NCBI GenBank assembly: GCA_050084985.1
Contig: JBITNC010000001.1
Coordinates: forward strand, 49,972,001-50,036,000
Direction: 5' to 3'
Source of the DNA: Nageia nagi
Taxonomy: Eukaryota > Pinophyta
DNA length: 64,000 bases
The notes under the pieces were generated by a model. That model saw nothing but the letters and a program-made list of their open reading frames with translations. It searched no databases and was not told the origin of the DNA. The translations under genes were made by a program, and so were the position numbers. This document shows, piece after piece, positions 1 to 11,055 of the stretch; positions within the stretch are counted from its first letter, which is position 1, and every line of letters begins with the position of its first letter.

Positions 1-1200
1 AGTGATGCTTTAAAATCATAAATAAAGTAATTCAAAAATTTTGAAGCTATGATAATATCAAAAATAAAATAAAATTAGTCTACTATAAAAACATCATTAA
101 TCCAAAACTTGAACATCCATCCTACCCACATTGCCATGTTGCCTATCTATGGATCTTTGGGACAAGTGGCATCGCTAGTCTCGAATGGGTTTAGGGGAAT
201 TAGCTGGTGGTTGATAAATATTAGGTATTTTGCTAAAATATGTCAAGTCTTTTTGGCACTAACTTTGAGTTTATTGAAATCAAATATCTCATGTGATAAC
301 CAAGATTTATAGATCCCTTAAAGCATCATTTTCCTTTTTGATTGGTTCAGTACATGGTTGGAGATGACTTCAATATGTTGGCTCTATATGGATAGTTAAG
401 GTGGTGGTACGAGGGAGGATGCATCAAGGTGGTAGATTACTTATCCAATATTTCACATGATCTTTAGCAAGTATCATCATGGCTTTTCCACATGCCTCGT
501 GGGTGGTGGAGAATTAGGGGGATAATTGGGACAATTTTATATACTAACAAGTTGCTCCTTTTTTATAGGTTTCTATTTTGTATGAATTCAGCTTTGATAA
601 TGATTGTAAAACATAATTTAGAATCTCTTTAAAATCTCTAAAGGAAGCTCAAATTGAGCCCATAGAGATTGAGTGTAGTAAGAAGACACAAGATGTGCTT
701 GAAAATGGAGGTTTCCTCTAATTTCTCCTAAAATTTGAGGGATTTGATGAAGGCATAGCCAAGCAATATTTTATATCCTTGAAAGGAGAAAAAGCTAAAT
801 TTTTTTGGTTAAAACATAGGTAAATTAGGTTTTTTTGGTCAAATTTACTAATTTCAAAGCCTTAGGGGAGCTCATTCAAAGGGATAACCATAGCTTGACA
901 TTGGAATAACTCAAAATTTGTAAGGGGGAGTTGTAATTAACCAAAGAAAAATATGAGGTTGTTAGGTAGGCTTTATTGCACCCATGGTCAAAGGTGTTTC
1001 TTAGTCTTAATAATTCTTTTAAAAAAGGTTATATATTGCACATAGGACTCATAAATGTGAATCTTAAGCTTGATAATGCTTTTAAACAAGGTTATATATA
1101 GACATTTCTGTGCAAATTATAAACTGGAAAATTGAAAATGGAACTTTCTAAGCTAGATTAATCATATATGAAAGGTATTGAGGTGGATAATATTGGTGGG
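1..1200. other. AT-rich stretch, mostly unassigned, with a faint plus-strand coding remnant
   Basis: No intact gene. Between about 640 and 1050 the plus strand reads protein-like for short runs (for example FEGFDEGIAKQYF near 730-770 and HPWSKVFLS near 985), broken by stops and frameshifts. It may be the remnant of a retroelement gag-like or other repeat-borne protein. I do not recognise the family. The open 67-codon frame at 109-312 has no recognisable content. The G6 3' LTR might lie here but no LTR end was identified. Confidence 0.35.
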
Positions 1201-1981
1201 ATACTTATCTATTTTTCCTTAATGGTATACAATTTGCAAGCTCCCTTACCATACTTAACTGCAATAATGAAATGTCCAATCCAATTGGGCTCAAAATCAC
1301 CCAGCCTATCCTATTTTTTTGCCTTTATTTTATGATATAATTCTCTTTAAGGATAAAATATCCAACCTTTAACTCCTTAGGATTGATATTCTTTTTGTAG
1401 GCTATTATAATAATTTTTTAATAGACTATGAGATGCTCCAAAGCATTTCCTCTTTTCTCATCAAGAGCTTCTAACTACCTTAGCTTTGCTACTCTTTTGT
1501 CTTCTTCATCAATGATTAATTCCTTATAGATAAATATTTAGGGACGAGATTTATAACTCCAAAGGAAGCAAAAAGTTATCACCACATATAAGAGAGTAAA
1601 GACTACAACCTATACTTGATCTTATATTTTTCCAATATGTCTACAAAGCATATGATAACTACTCATGCCAATCCTTATCATCCTTGATAAGTTTCTTGAA
1701 CCTTAATAGTTACATTTTATTAGTTTTTTCATTATAACCATTACCTTATGGATAATATGGGGAAGATAACTTTTATTCAAATTAGAATAATTTATAAAAG
1801 TATTTCACCACTTTATCTCTGAGGTATGAATCATTATCCATGAAGATTTTTTATGAAACTTCAAATCTAGCTATGATGTGATCAATTAGAAACTTGATAA
1901 TTAGGGGACCTTTTGAAGATATTAGAGGAGCTTCTTCCACCCAATTTATGAAGTACTCACTGGCTTGGATAATGAAATTAT
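1200..1981 (-). pseudogene. G6 integrase core and C-terminal part (gypsy), degraded
   Basis: Reading leftwards from 1981, the minus strand gives integrase-like text: a segment similar to ..YF.NWVEEAPLI near 1945, then DHIIARFEV, a DND motif in place of the usual TDNG, and SPYYP.GNG near 1750. These match the central and third catalytic regions of gypsy integrases. Frames are broken by stops. The stretch continues the integrase whose N-terminal part lies at 23515-24000; C5 separates the two. Weaker integrase C-terminal similarity extends to about 1200. Not functional. Confidence 0.7.
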
Positions 1982-2990
1982 TGAAGAATTTGAGATATCA
2001 TGACAAATAAAAGAATTATTATAGTTAATGAAGTAGTCATGGTCAAACAAAGAAGTAGTTACGGTCAAATAGAGTTCTTGTATGGAACAATGGAGTTATC
2101 ATGATTATAAATTAAGTTATTGTAGTAAAAAGAAGTTCAAAATTCATATTATCACACTTTGAGGTTAATGGTATTAGCAAAAGCATTACCATAATGCAAG
2201 ATAAGGTAAAAGATAAAATATCACACTTTTAGATGATGATATCAATAGAAGCTTTGTCAAGATGTGAGGCAAGGAAAAAGGTTAAATATCACACTTTCAG
2301 ATGATGATGTTAGTAGAAAGGTAGCCATGATGTGATGATAGGAGGAAATAGAGTAATATTGCAATGATGATGTCAACCAAAGTATTAACATGATGCAACA
2401 TAGGGAAAAAGGTAGAACATCACACTTTCCATAGGATGATTTCAACAAATATATTACCATGATGCAACAAATTATCACATAACAAGAGCAGAGATACCAA
2501 CAATAAGGTTATCGAGGTATAACAAGTGCATTGAAATTAGCAAAAACTTGACCATAACATAACAAGCCAAGAAAATACTAAGTGTCGAACAACAAGATAA
2601 ATGATGTCAAAAAAAGCTTGAAGAAAGTCTAGTAAGGTAATAAAGCATTATTTATCAAGAAATGAGAGTGATGATGTCAACACAACATGGGAAGGCATAT
2701 AAAATACTTAAAAAGCCTTTGAAAGTGCAACATAACAAGAAATTAGCTAAGTATCATGCAACTAGAGCAATGATGTAAACAAAAGCTTTGGCACAATGAG
2801 AAAAGGCAATAAAGGCACTAAATTCCATATAATAAGAGTGGTGATATTAGCAAAAGTATGAATATGGTGTAAAAATGGTTTGTAAGGAACAACAAGATGG
2901 AATATGATACAACATGCACGATACAAGGAGCCTAAAACTGTTAGAATTTGTAATGAAATATTGTGAATATCTAGACTCCTTGTAAATTCA

Positions 2991-3031
2991 ATTAATCACT
3001 TAAAGGTATGTAGATACCTTAAGTGATTAAT
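2991..3031. promoter_or_regulatory. Inverted repeat in C1 U3
   Basis: ATTAATCACTTAA(A)GGTA is followed by a short loop and its inverted copy TACCTTAAGTGATTAAT, with one unpaired A. The C2 LTRs carry a perfect version with paired base changes (27451-27502). It could be a DNA cruciform or protein-binding palindrome in U3; the function is unknown. Confidence 0.75.
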
Positions 3032-3161
3032 AGAATTCTTTAATATGTAGACTTTGACTTTACCAAAGGAGTTAGTTGGTAGGTTGAAGTTTGGTGGTAC
3101 ATTTAATGTAACCCTAACCTTACCCTTGGGTTAAAGGAAGGTTAGGGAGGTGCTCTCAACC

Positions 3162-3169
3162 TATAAATA
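3162..3169 (+). promoter_or_regulatory. TATA box in C1 5' LTR
   Basis: TATAAATA, preceded by CTCAACC and followed by GAGGGCCTC. The same box occurs at 11279-11286 (C1 3' LTR), 27627-27634 and 29211-29218 (C2). Its position in the middle of the LTR is as expected for the U3/R promoter. Confidence 0.8.
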
Positions 3170-3438
3170 GAGGGCCTCTCCTCATGTAAAGATATCTAAG
3201 TTTTGAGTAAGATTACTCTACTTGGTTGTGTAGGAGAGAGCTAGAGAATAGTTGTAAGAGAGACATAGATTTGAGAATAAGAGAGCTAGTTGTGGATGTA
3301 CTCCCAAGGAGGGAGGAACCACATTATATTGGTGTCATATTGTGTGAATGATGTTCTTAGAATTATAGATGTGTTATTTTGAGTTTCCTAGTCTAAGGTC
3401 CTAGAGGATTTGTTTAGATCTAGTTCAAATCCTTCATT

Positions 3439-3450
3439 TGGTATCAGAGC
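3439..3450 (+). other. C1 primer-binding site (Met-tRNA type)
   Basis: TGGTATCAGAGC, two bases after the LTR end, matches the canonical plant copia primer-binding site complementary to the initiator Met-tRNA. Confidence 0.9.
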
Positions 3451-4033
3451 ATTGGTGTGGAAGCTCTTCTTCTTGGTGTGAAAGTTACATCTTGGTGATC
3501 CTTCTTCATTCCTCATCTTACATCCCATTAGTGAGGTAAAATTCCAAGAGAAGGTATAAATTTCCTTTGGTTATCTTATAAATTATATTCATGTTGATAC
3601 TAACATTATTTTATGATTATGTTAGTTCAATTGCCTTAATAACATAATATATTATTGCTTATTTTGTTCTACTAACAATCTTTTATGTTAAGTGATTGAG
3701 CAATAATACATTATGCACAATTTGCAATTTGTACACTAATATTTTGTCTTGATTAGTTGCAATATTGCTATTTTTTTTTTTTTACATACCTCTTATTTTT
3801 TTGGTATTAAGAGGTCTCTATATGTAAAAAAAAGGGAAAATCATTTGTTAGAGGCAATAGTTTAAAATTTAAAACAAATATGGAGAGATTATTGTTGTTG
3901 AACAAATAAAAAGAAGAAGAAGGTATCTACCTTCACTTTATTTGCAATTTTTTTCAATTTTACAATAGCATTAAATTGAAAAACATACAAATATTACAAA
4001 TATTATTAAAAGTTTCAAAATAAAAACATTTTT

Positions 4034-4866
4034 TTGGGTCACGCGCTTTGTTTGGTGAGATGCATGCTGCAGACCACTGTTGGCCTTCCCGTGCGTAGAT
4101 CTCTTCCTAGCTCTCCGCCTCCTCGCCTCCTCCCGTACGTGCGAGACTTGTTTGCAAAGATGCATGATGCAGACACCGGTTCATCGACTACCATGTTCCA
4201 TTTGCCAAGATGCAGAGCTTGCAGGATATGCCCAAATCGGATATGTTGAGAAGGCACGAGAATTGTTTGTCACGATGCGTGGTCAGAGGGCCTGCACAAA
4301 CCCTTCGTGATCCCGTCAGCCTCCTCCTCTCCTCCAGACAGTGTTCCATGGACTGCAATGATCGTGGAATATGCGCAGTCCAGTATAACATCGAAAGGCA
4401 CGCAGGGTTTGCACAAAACACAGAGAAGGCTCACAATCTGCTTGCAGGCAATACACAATCTGATCCCAATGCCTCCTCCCTCACGCGTGCACCGTCGTGC
4501 GCCTTGCTTGGTCACCCCCACGCCTCTCCAGCAGTCTCCTCGTCTGAATGCAGCCTGCTCTCTCCTGGCCTCCCTCCGCCTACCTCGCACGCCTGCACTG
4601 CCTCCTTGCACTATCATCTTCTGCCCTCTCCTCCTCGCTGGATATGCACCCACTGGCTTTCCTGACCAGGTTAGAGAGATTTGTCAGCCTGTGCACATTA
4701 TCACCCGTCCTCTAAATGCACTCTCCTTCCTCTTCCTTCCCAACACCTCCCTTGGATGTCTTCTAAGCCTCCATATCGGTCATCCTCCTTCCCTGGTCAA
4801 GGTTGATGGCTACCAACACCTTGCAAGTCTTCCAAGTCAACTTAAATGCCTTAGTTTTGTTTTTTG
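4034..4866 (+). pseudogene. Captured PPR-protein gene fragments inside the C1 leader
   Basis: A GC-rich island in AT-rich surroundings. In several plus-strand frames it reads as pieces of pentatricopeptide repeats: VRDLFAKMHDAD near 4140-4170, AGYAQIGYVEKARELF near 4215-4275, DSVPWTAMIVEYAQ near 4338-4380, and LLAGYAPTGFPDQVREIC near 4630-4690. These match the plant PLS-class motif (..ARELFDKM...SWTAMIAGYAQNGY). Pyrimidine-rich linkers (CTCC/CCTC-rich) lie between the pieces and the frame shifts from piece to piece, so no PPR protein is encoded. The longest open frame, 4307-4867, covers two pieces. The sequence sits wholly between primer-binding site and gag, so it is cargo of the element. 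Which host gene donated it cannot be told from here. Confidence 0.7.
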
Positions 4867-5352
4867 ACCACCTACATATTTTCACTTCCAAAAAAAGCAA
4901 CGTGTCTTTTTTGTGGAAAGAACAAGGGGGGGGTCATATTTTACATCTACTAAGCATTTAATGATTATTGACTTAGGACAAAGCATTACACATCATTTAA
5001 AATAGGGGTATGGGTCTCCTATTCCACCTTGCAAGTTCTCTAAAAATCCACTACTCCCCTTACATGCACTTAGGAGTACTTAAAATACTTTCTTATTTTC
5101 TCCTCAAAATTAAATGCTTAATTAAAAGGTGCACATGCATAGTAATTTAGTCTAAAGTATGCTATTTTTTTAAGTAAATAAGGGAATTTTTTACTTAAAA
5201 TACATCACTTATAAGCCAAGTCTTAGCATACAAGTTGGTTCTCTAGAGATAAACCTTTAAGTAAAAAGGGGGGCCTTGGTATAATTTTTTTTACTTACAT
5301 TTTATCTAGATGTTGCATATGATGCATGTATCTTATTTGAAGACTAAAACAT

Positions 5353-5508
5353 GCTTAGGACTTAAATTTTTAATGCATGATGCATGCTTACTTAAATTTT
5401 AAGTCATGATAGAATACATGTTATAAGTTTGCTTAGGACTTAAATTTTTAATGCATGATGCATGCCTACTTAAATTTTTAAGTCATGATACAATGCATGT
5501 TATGAATT
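5353..5508. repeat. 78-bp tandem duplication in C1 leader
   Basis: Two copies beginning GCTTAGGACTTAAATTTTTA at 5353 and 5431, containing ATGCATGATGCATGC palindromic text. The copies differ by a few bases. Confidence 0.8.
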
Positions 5509-6300
5509 AAATACTAAGTAGGACTTAGTTCTTATGTTTAATTCATTAAGTGCTTTGAGAAAAATATGAACAATGTAAAAGTCCTTTAGGGGTTAGAACA
5601 AAACCCATTGGACTCAATTTTTTTGGCCTTTTTAAGGTTTCAAGTTTGTGTGGATGGAGTATTTTTCACCTTACTTTATATTTTTTGCACATTTGCTTAT
5701 ACTTGCAATACGTAAAAATGTGAAAAGTAACCCCTAAAATGAATACATCCGCACGTATTTTCCACAACATGACTTGTTTGGGGAGCCATGAGGTGAGGAC
5801 AGGGCAGACTGGAGCCCTTTTAGTCCGAAGAACCAAGTGGTGGTAAGTCCGTCTTAATTGCCCCTAAGACCTCTGTTGGATTGGACATAACTCTATTAGG
5901 TGGACAGGCATGTGTGTAGTGATACCACATGTCCGCACGTCCATTCAGGGATTATCCTGATAACCTAGGAGGAAAACTGAAACCCTTAATCAAGATAATT
6001 AAAATGGCCGGTCCAAGATACGTCGGATCCTTGGAAAATAGTAGGTACTTCTCCTTGTGAGAGTATATCACTGACCAAGGTGAACTGGTTGAGGACTGGT
6101 AGTACCTGGGCTCCACCTTGCGGGCATCCAGGTGAAGGCCTAATTCTATACAAGAAAACAACCCAACTTTATCCTTCTATGGATCGTGGTTAATGAGTTT
6201 ACACATGTGGACATGTTTGCTTATTAAATGTTTTATATGTATAGATGGAAAAATTATAGAAGTTTACATTCTTATTGTATATTTATTTGTTTTTGTAGCA

Positions 6301-9300
6301 ATGGTTGAAACCTTCGTTCCCAAGCACATACTCGATGGTTCCAACTTTGGAATATGGGAACCACGTATGAAAGCCGAGTTACAAGCAAGAAAGCTATGGC
6401 AGACAGTTAGTGAAGATGCGGTTGCTCCTACCGATGAGAAGGCTCTTGAAGTATACAACTCAAAGAATGAGTTAGCAACTTCTATGATTTACCGTGCAGT
6501 TTCAGATGATGTCCTTCTCATGATTTCTTCATCAACTTCAGCACAGGAAGCTTGGGATCGGTTAAAGAAAATCTACCTTGGGTCCAAATTTTCAAGGAGA
6601 TTTACCATTCTACAAAAGTTGTTGCAGTATCGACAAAGTGAAGATGAAAGTGCCTCCATCTACTTAAACAAAATCATTGACCTCAGGACACAACTGGTTG
6701 GTTGTGGATGCAACTGGATCAATGATGAGTTCATGGTCTTCATCATTCTACAAAGCCTTACTACAAAGTTCAGCAACTTTGTCACAGTTATGGAAACAAG
6801 GCTCGATGATGAAGAAGATGTCATCTCACTTGATAACCTTTCAAGACTTCTTCTAAAGCATGAGGAAACTTTGAACAAGAAAATGTTGAACCTTTCTCCA
6901 AAGGACCATAGCATTGCTCTAGGAGCAAGCAAAACTCCTTTCAAGAAAAAGTTCAAACATTACAAATTCAAAGACAATAAGTCCTCATCTACCTTCAGGA
7001 AGTATGACAAAAAGGGCAACAACAACAACAATCATGGCAACTACAGGCACAGGAATGATAAAGCAGGATCAAGCAATCCAACACCTCAAGAAAAGTTTGA
7101 TGGGAATTGTAACTTCTGTGGTATCTTTGGGCACAAAGAGTATGATTGTCGCAAAAAGAAATTTGCTCAAAAAGGAAAGGGAAATGCTAATATGAGAAAT
7201 TTCAATAATAAAAGAAAGAACAAGCATGCTGCTTCTGTTGCCTACTACTCAATGACTCAAACTATTTCAAATGATTGGATTGTTGATACAGGATGCACTA
7301 ATCACATGTGTTATGAAAAAGATAAGTTTGAAAACTTTCATAAGTACAAAAAGGATGCAGCTGTGATAGGTGATAATACAGTCCTTGATGTTCACGGAAT
7401 AGGAAGTGTGAAGATTCATGGAAAGACTCTTGACAATGTCTTTTATGTGCCTAAACTAAGGATGAATCTCATCTTCGTGATTCAAATTACAAGGAAAGGA
7501 TGCTCATTTGAGTTTACCTCACACTCTTGGTGTGTTAAGAAAGGACTTGCCACTTTGATGAAAGGATCAGTAAAGAATGACCTTTATATTGTGGATCAAG
7601 TACCTTCAAAGATTTGTCTTGCTACAAATGTTTGTTCAAAAGGTAATCTTTGGCATCAACGATTAGGACACCTTAACCACAAGAGTATTCAAGCTATGAA
7701 AACTCAAGAACTTATGGAAGGTTTACCTAATATTTCACCCACAGTTGGTCTTTGTGAAAGGTGCATTCTAGGAAAGATGCATAGGCAAAAGTTTGAAAAA
7801 GATAAGGCAACTCGGGCTACTTGTCCTCTTCAACTTGTGCATTCAGATTTGATGGGTCCTTTTCAGACTAAGTCACTAGGTGGAGCTTCTTATGTTCTGA
7901 CCTTCATTGATGACTTCAGTAGGATGACATTTGGTTATCTACTTGAGCACAAGGATCAAACTTTTGACAGGTTTCAAGACTTCAAGGCACTTGTTGAAAA
8001 TCAAACTGATTTTAAGATCAAAATGCTGAGATCAGACAATGGGGGTGAATATAATAGCAATGAGTTTAACGACTTTTGTGTTAAACACGGGATTAAGCAA
8101 CAATTCACAATTCCTTACACCCCTCAGCAAAATGGAGTTGCTGAAAGGAAGAATCGCACCATTATGGAAATGGCAAGATGCATGTTGGGTAACCTTCCTA
8201 GTTTCTTATGGGGCGAAGCTGTTCACACTGCTATTCACACCCTAAATAGGTGTCCTACTAAGGCAGTTGAAGGTAAAACTCCCTATGAAGCATGGACAGG
8301 AAAGAAACCTAACCTCTCACACTTCAGGGTCTTCGGTTGTGATGCATTTGCCTTCATTACCTCAGAGAAAAGAAAGAAGCTAGATAAACGATCAGAAAAA
8401 TGCATCTTTGTGGGGTATGATAAGCAGCATAGAGGTTACAGGCTCTACTCTTCATCCCATAAAATAGTCTTTGTGTCTAGGGATGTTAAGTTCAATGAAC
8501 TTTCTGAGGATACGACCTCTCATGCTGAAGTGTCTGATACAGATGATTCTTCGCCTGCACCTAACTGGTTGGATGAGCATGTAGAGAAGTCACCACAAGA
8601 GCAAAATTCTCCAGCACAGAGAATCATAAGAAGTATGACCTTGAATAAATCCTTATTTGCCAAAATTGATAATATGCATGAGCCATCCACCTTCAAAGAA
8701 GCTTCCAAGCAAGAGTGTTGGATGGAAGCTGTGAAAGTTGAGTATGAGGCTCTCATGAAAAATGAAACTTGGGATTTGGTTCCTTATCCCAATGAGAAAA
8801 ATGTGATTGGCAATAAATGGATATACAAGGTCAAGTACAATTCTGATGGAAACATTGAAAAATACAAGGCAAGGTTAGTAGCCAAAGGATTCGCTCAGAA
8901 ATATGGTATTGATTATGAGGAAACCTTTGCTCCTGTAGCCAAGATGCCTACTGTCAGAATAATTCTTGCTCTTTCTGCAGCTCAAGGATGGAAAGCTTTT
9001 CAACTTGATGTCAAAAGTGCATTTCTCAATGGGGACTTGGATGTTGAAATCTACATGAATCAACCAGAAGGATTTATTCCAGAAGGAAAAGAGTCTCTTG
9101 TGTGCAAACTAAAGAAGTCTTTGTATGGACTTAAGCAAGCACCTAGAGCATGGTACAAGAAAATTTCAGGATTCTTTGCAGATATTGGTTTTTCCAAGTG
9201 CTTCTCAGATTCAGATCTATATGTACTCAATCAAGGACAAGACGTGGTCATAATACTCCTTTATGTGGATGATCTTCTCATCACAGGCAATAATATTGAA

Positions 9301-10226
9301 ATCATCCAAGAGTGCATCTCCAAACTCAAGGCAACATTTGAAATGACTGATCTAGGTCTATTGCATTACTATCTTGGGATGCAAGTATACCAACACAAAG
9401 ATTGTACTTATCTTAGTCAATCTAAGTATATATCAGACATCTTGCAAAAGTTTGGAATGGAGGAGTGTAAGTATGCTGCAATACCTATTTCTCCTGGCAT
9501 CGTTGTATCACTGAGCTCAGATTCTCAGTTGGCTGATGCTACAGCTTATAGACAATTGATTGGTAGTCTTCTGTATCTGACTATCTCTCGTCCTGATATT
9601 GCCTTTGCAGTGAATCTCATGGCACGATTCATGCAAAAACCATATGTTGAACACCTCAATGCTGTTAAGCAAATCTTGAGGTATGTCGCAGGGACAAAGG
9701 ATCTTGCTCTTAAGTATTCCAAAGTGCCCTCGATTGTTCTCTTAGGGTTCTCAGATTTTGATTATGGGGGAGATAGAGATGACAGAAAATCAACCTCTGC
9801 ATATGTGTTTCGCATTGGTTCAGGTGCTATCTCTTGGGCTTCCAAGAAGCAACCTACTGTGACTCTTTCTACCACCGAAGCCGAATATCGAGCCATGTCT
9901 GTTGCTGCCCAAGAAGCTATTTGGCTAAGACATCTTTTGAACGAAATTGGGTATACGCAAAATGGCCCATCTCTTATTTGTCAGATAATCAATCGGCTAT
10001 CTCTTTGGCTAAGAATCCTGTGTTCCATCAGCGAACCAAACATGTAGAAATCCAAGCTCATTTTATCAGGGAGAAGGTTCTAGATGACATCATACACTTG
10101 CAGTATTGTCCATCTACTGACAACTCCGCTGATTTGTTCACCAAGCCCCTTCCTGCAGCTCAGTTTTGCAAGCTTAGGGATTCTCTAGGGTTGGTGAAGT
10201 TGCCCTCAAGGGGGAGTGAAGTTTAA
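6301..10226 (+). CDS. gag-pol: C1 gag-pol polyprotein (Ty1/copia), one late frameshift
   Basis: Start at 6301 (MVETFVPKHILDGSNF) chosen because gag similarity begins there; the frame is open upstream to 6193. Residues from 6301: gag with CCHC knuckle about 270-283 (CNFCGIFGHKEYDC); protease W-I-V-D-T-G with D329; pre-integrase LWHQRLGHL from about 450; integrase catalytic D516, D579, E615 (35 residues between D579 and E615, the classical spacing); RT with YVDD at 988-991; RNase H with TEAEY around 1192. The first frame stops at 10047 after a single-base loss near 9979-9980; the next frame continues the RNase H end (HQRTKHVEI, ADLFTKPLP) to TAA at 10226. C2 keeps the original frame at this spot. 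The product would be made in the cytoplasm, forming particles that copy and integrate the element. Otherwise intact, so recently active. Confidence 0.95.
10208..10218 (+). other. Internal polypurine-tract-like motif at the end of C1 pol
   Basis: AAGGGGGAGTG overlaps the last pol codons, identical to the 11 bp at the true 3' LTR junction (11047-11057). In many plant copia elements the real polypurine tract lies just after pol, so this may be an ancestral one left inside after the element gained extra 3' sequence. C2 (28165-28175) and C3 (32297-32307, minus) have it too. Confidence 0.6.
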
Positions 10227-10287
10227 ACTTTTGTTAGTGATGACAACTTCACCTCTAAGAGGCCTTTTTTGATTGTACATTCTAGAC

Positions 10288-10565
10288 CTCCGTGGTAAGT
10301 TTGCTCTGCGTGACAAACTTGTTGTACAATTGTTGTTATAGAGTGTTGATTATTTTATACCTCAGTGGTAAGTTTGCTCTGCGTGACAAACTTGTTGTAC
10401 ATTTTATACCTCCGTGGTGAGTTTGCTCTGCGTGAGAAACTTATTGTACAAATTTTGAGCATGTAATTTAATATACCTCCGTGGTAAGTTCGCTCTGCGT
10501 GACGAACTTGTTGTACATTCTATACCTCTGTGGTGAGTTTGCTCTGTGTGAGAAACTCGTTGTAC
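10288..10565 (+). repeat. Five hairpin repeats between C1 pol and 3' LTR
   Basis: Five units of the form ACCTCCGTGG + stem + loop + stem + TTGTAC. Stems/loops: AAGTTTG-CTCTGCGTGA-CAAACTT at 10297-10320 and 10370-10393; AGTTT/AAACT at 10420-10441; AAGTTCG/CGAACTT at 10486-10509; GAGTTT/AAACTC at 10535-10558. Loops stay nearly constant (CTCTGCGTGA) while stem bases change in pairs, as expected for a selected RNA (or single-stranded DNA) structure. Spacing between units is irregular. Non-coding. Confidence 0.9.
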
Positions 10566-11046
10566 AATTTTTATGCTCTATTTTTAAAATCAACACATGT
10601 CTATATACAACAGGTGACTATGAGTAATGGCTTGGCATCTCCGTGATGGCTTATAGTGCACCATTGATCAGTTATTTATAAGATGGCATTATTTGATTCT
10701 CTTATTTGAATATATGATGCATCTAACTGATTTTGTTCATGAGTTTCTTGTAGCATGCAGGATCTTCTTTAGAAATGCAGGTTACTCACCTTGTGAAAGC
10801 AAGCTCATGGAGACTCACATGTCAGCTTAAAGTTGATCGACTACTATGTACAGTGAAACCAGTTGTGGTTAATGATTGTATTGTAAACCATTTTTGTCAA
10901 ATGGTAATGTTGTGAGTCTCATACTAGTTCTCAAAAAGATTCTCAAAAATATGTAAAAGTTCTCATCTCCACTTGTATCTCTATGGAGGAGAACTCTCTC
11001 TTACTCTCTCTCTTCTCTCTTCTACGCTCTATCCCAATATTGCATT
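10566..11046 (+). other. C1 3' non-coding region before polypurine tract
   Basis: No gene. The sequence is closely matched by 28526-28979 of C2. It ends in a CT-rich run (ACTCTCTCTTACTCTC..., about 10990-11030) directly before the polypurine tract. Confidence 0.7.
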
Positions 11047-11055
11047 AAGGGGGAG
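11047..11055 (+). other. C1 polypurine tract
   Basis: AAGGGGGAG immediately upstream of the 3' LTR start TGTTAG (11056), the expected plus-strand DNA primer site. Confidence 0.9.

Larger units (their letters stand above)
2939..3436 (+). repeat. C1 5' LTR
   Basis: 498 bp, TG...CA. A palindrome at 2991-3031 lies upstream of the TATA box at 3162. At least one difference from the 3' LTR is seen, in the palindrome loop region (TGTAGATACC here, TGTAGCTACC at about 11128). Confidence 0.95.
3451..6300 (+). other. C1 untranslated leader (about 2.85 kb), AT-rich except for captured PPR segment
   Basis: Unusually long for a copia leader. It contains many upstream ATGs, a T-rich run near 3770, the PPR-derived segment (4034-4866), a 78-bp tandem duplication (5353-5508) and a block at 5760-6180 similar to the leader of C3 (36290-36700, reverse strand). 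A possible leader intron is discussed under findings. No gene of its own is supported. Confidence 0.7.

Noticed and set aside
4039-4665. Several overlapping open frames on both strands in 4.03-4.87 kb as candidate genes
   Set aside because: The region is GC-rich, so stops are rare in all frames; the only meaningful content is broken PPR motif pieces in shifting plus-strand frames. No intact PPR or other gene.
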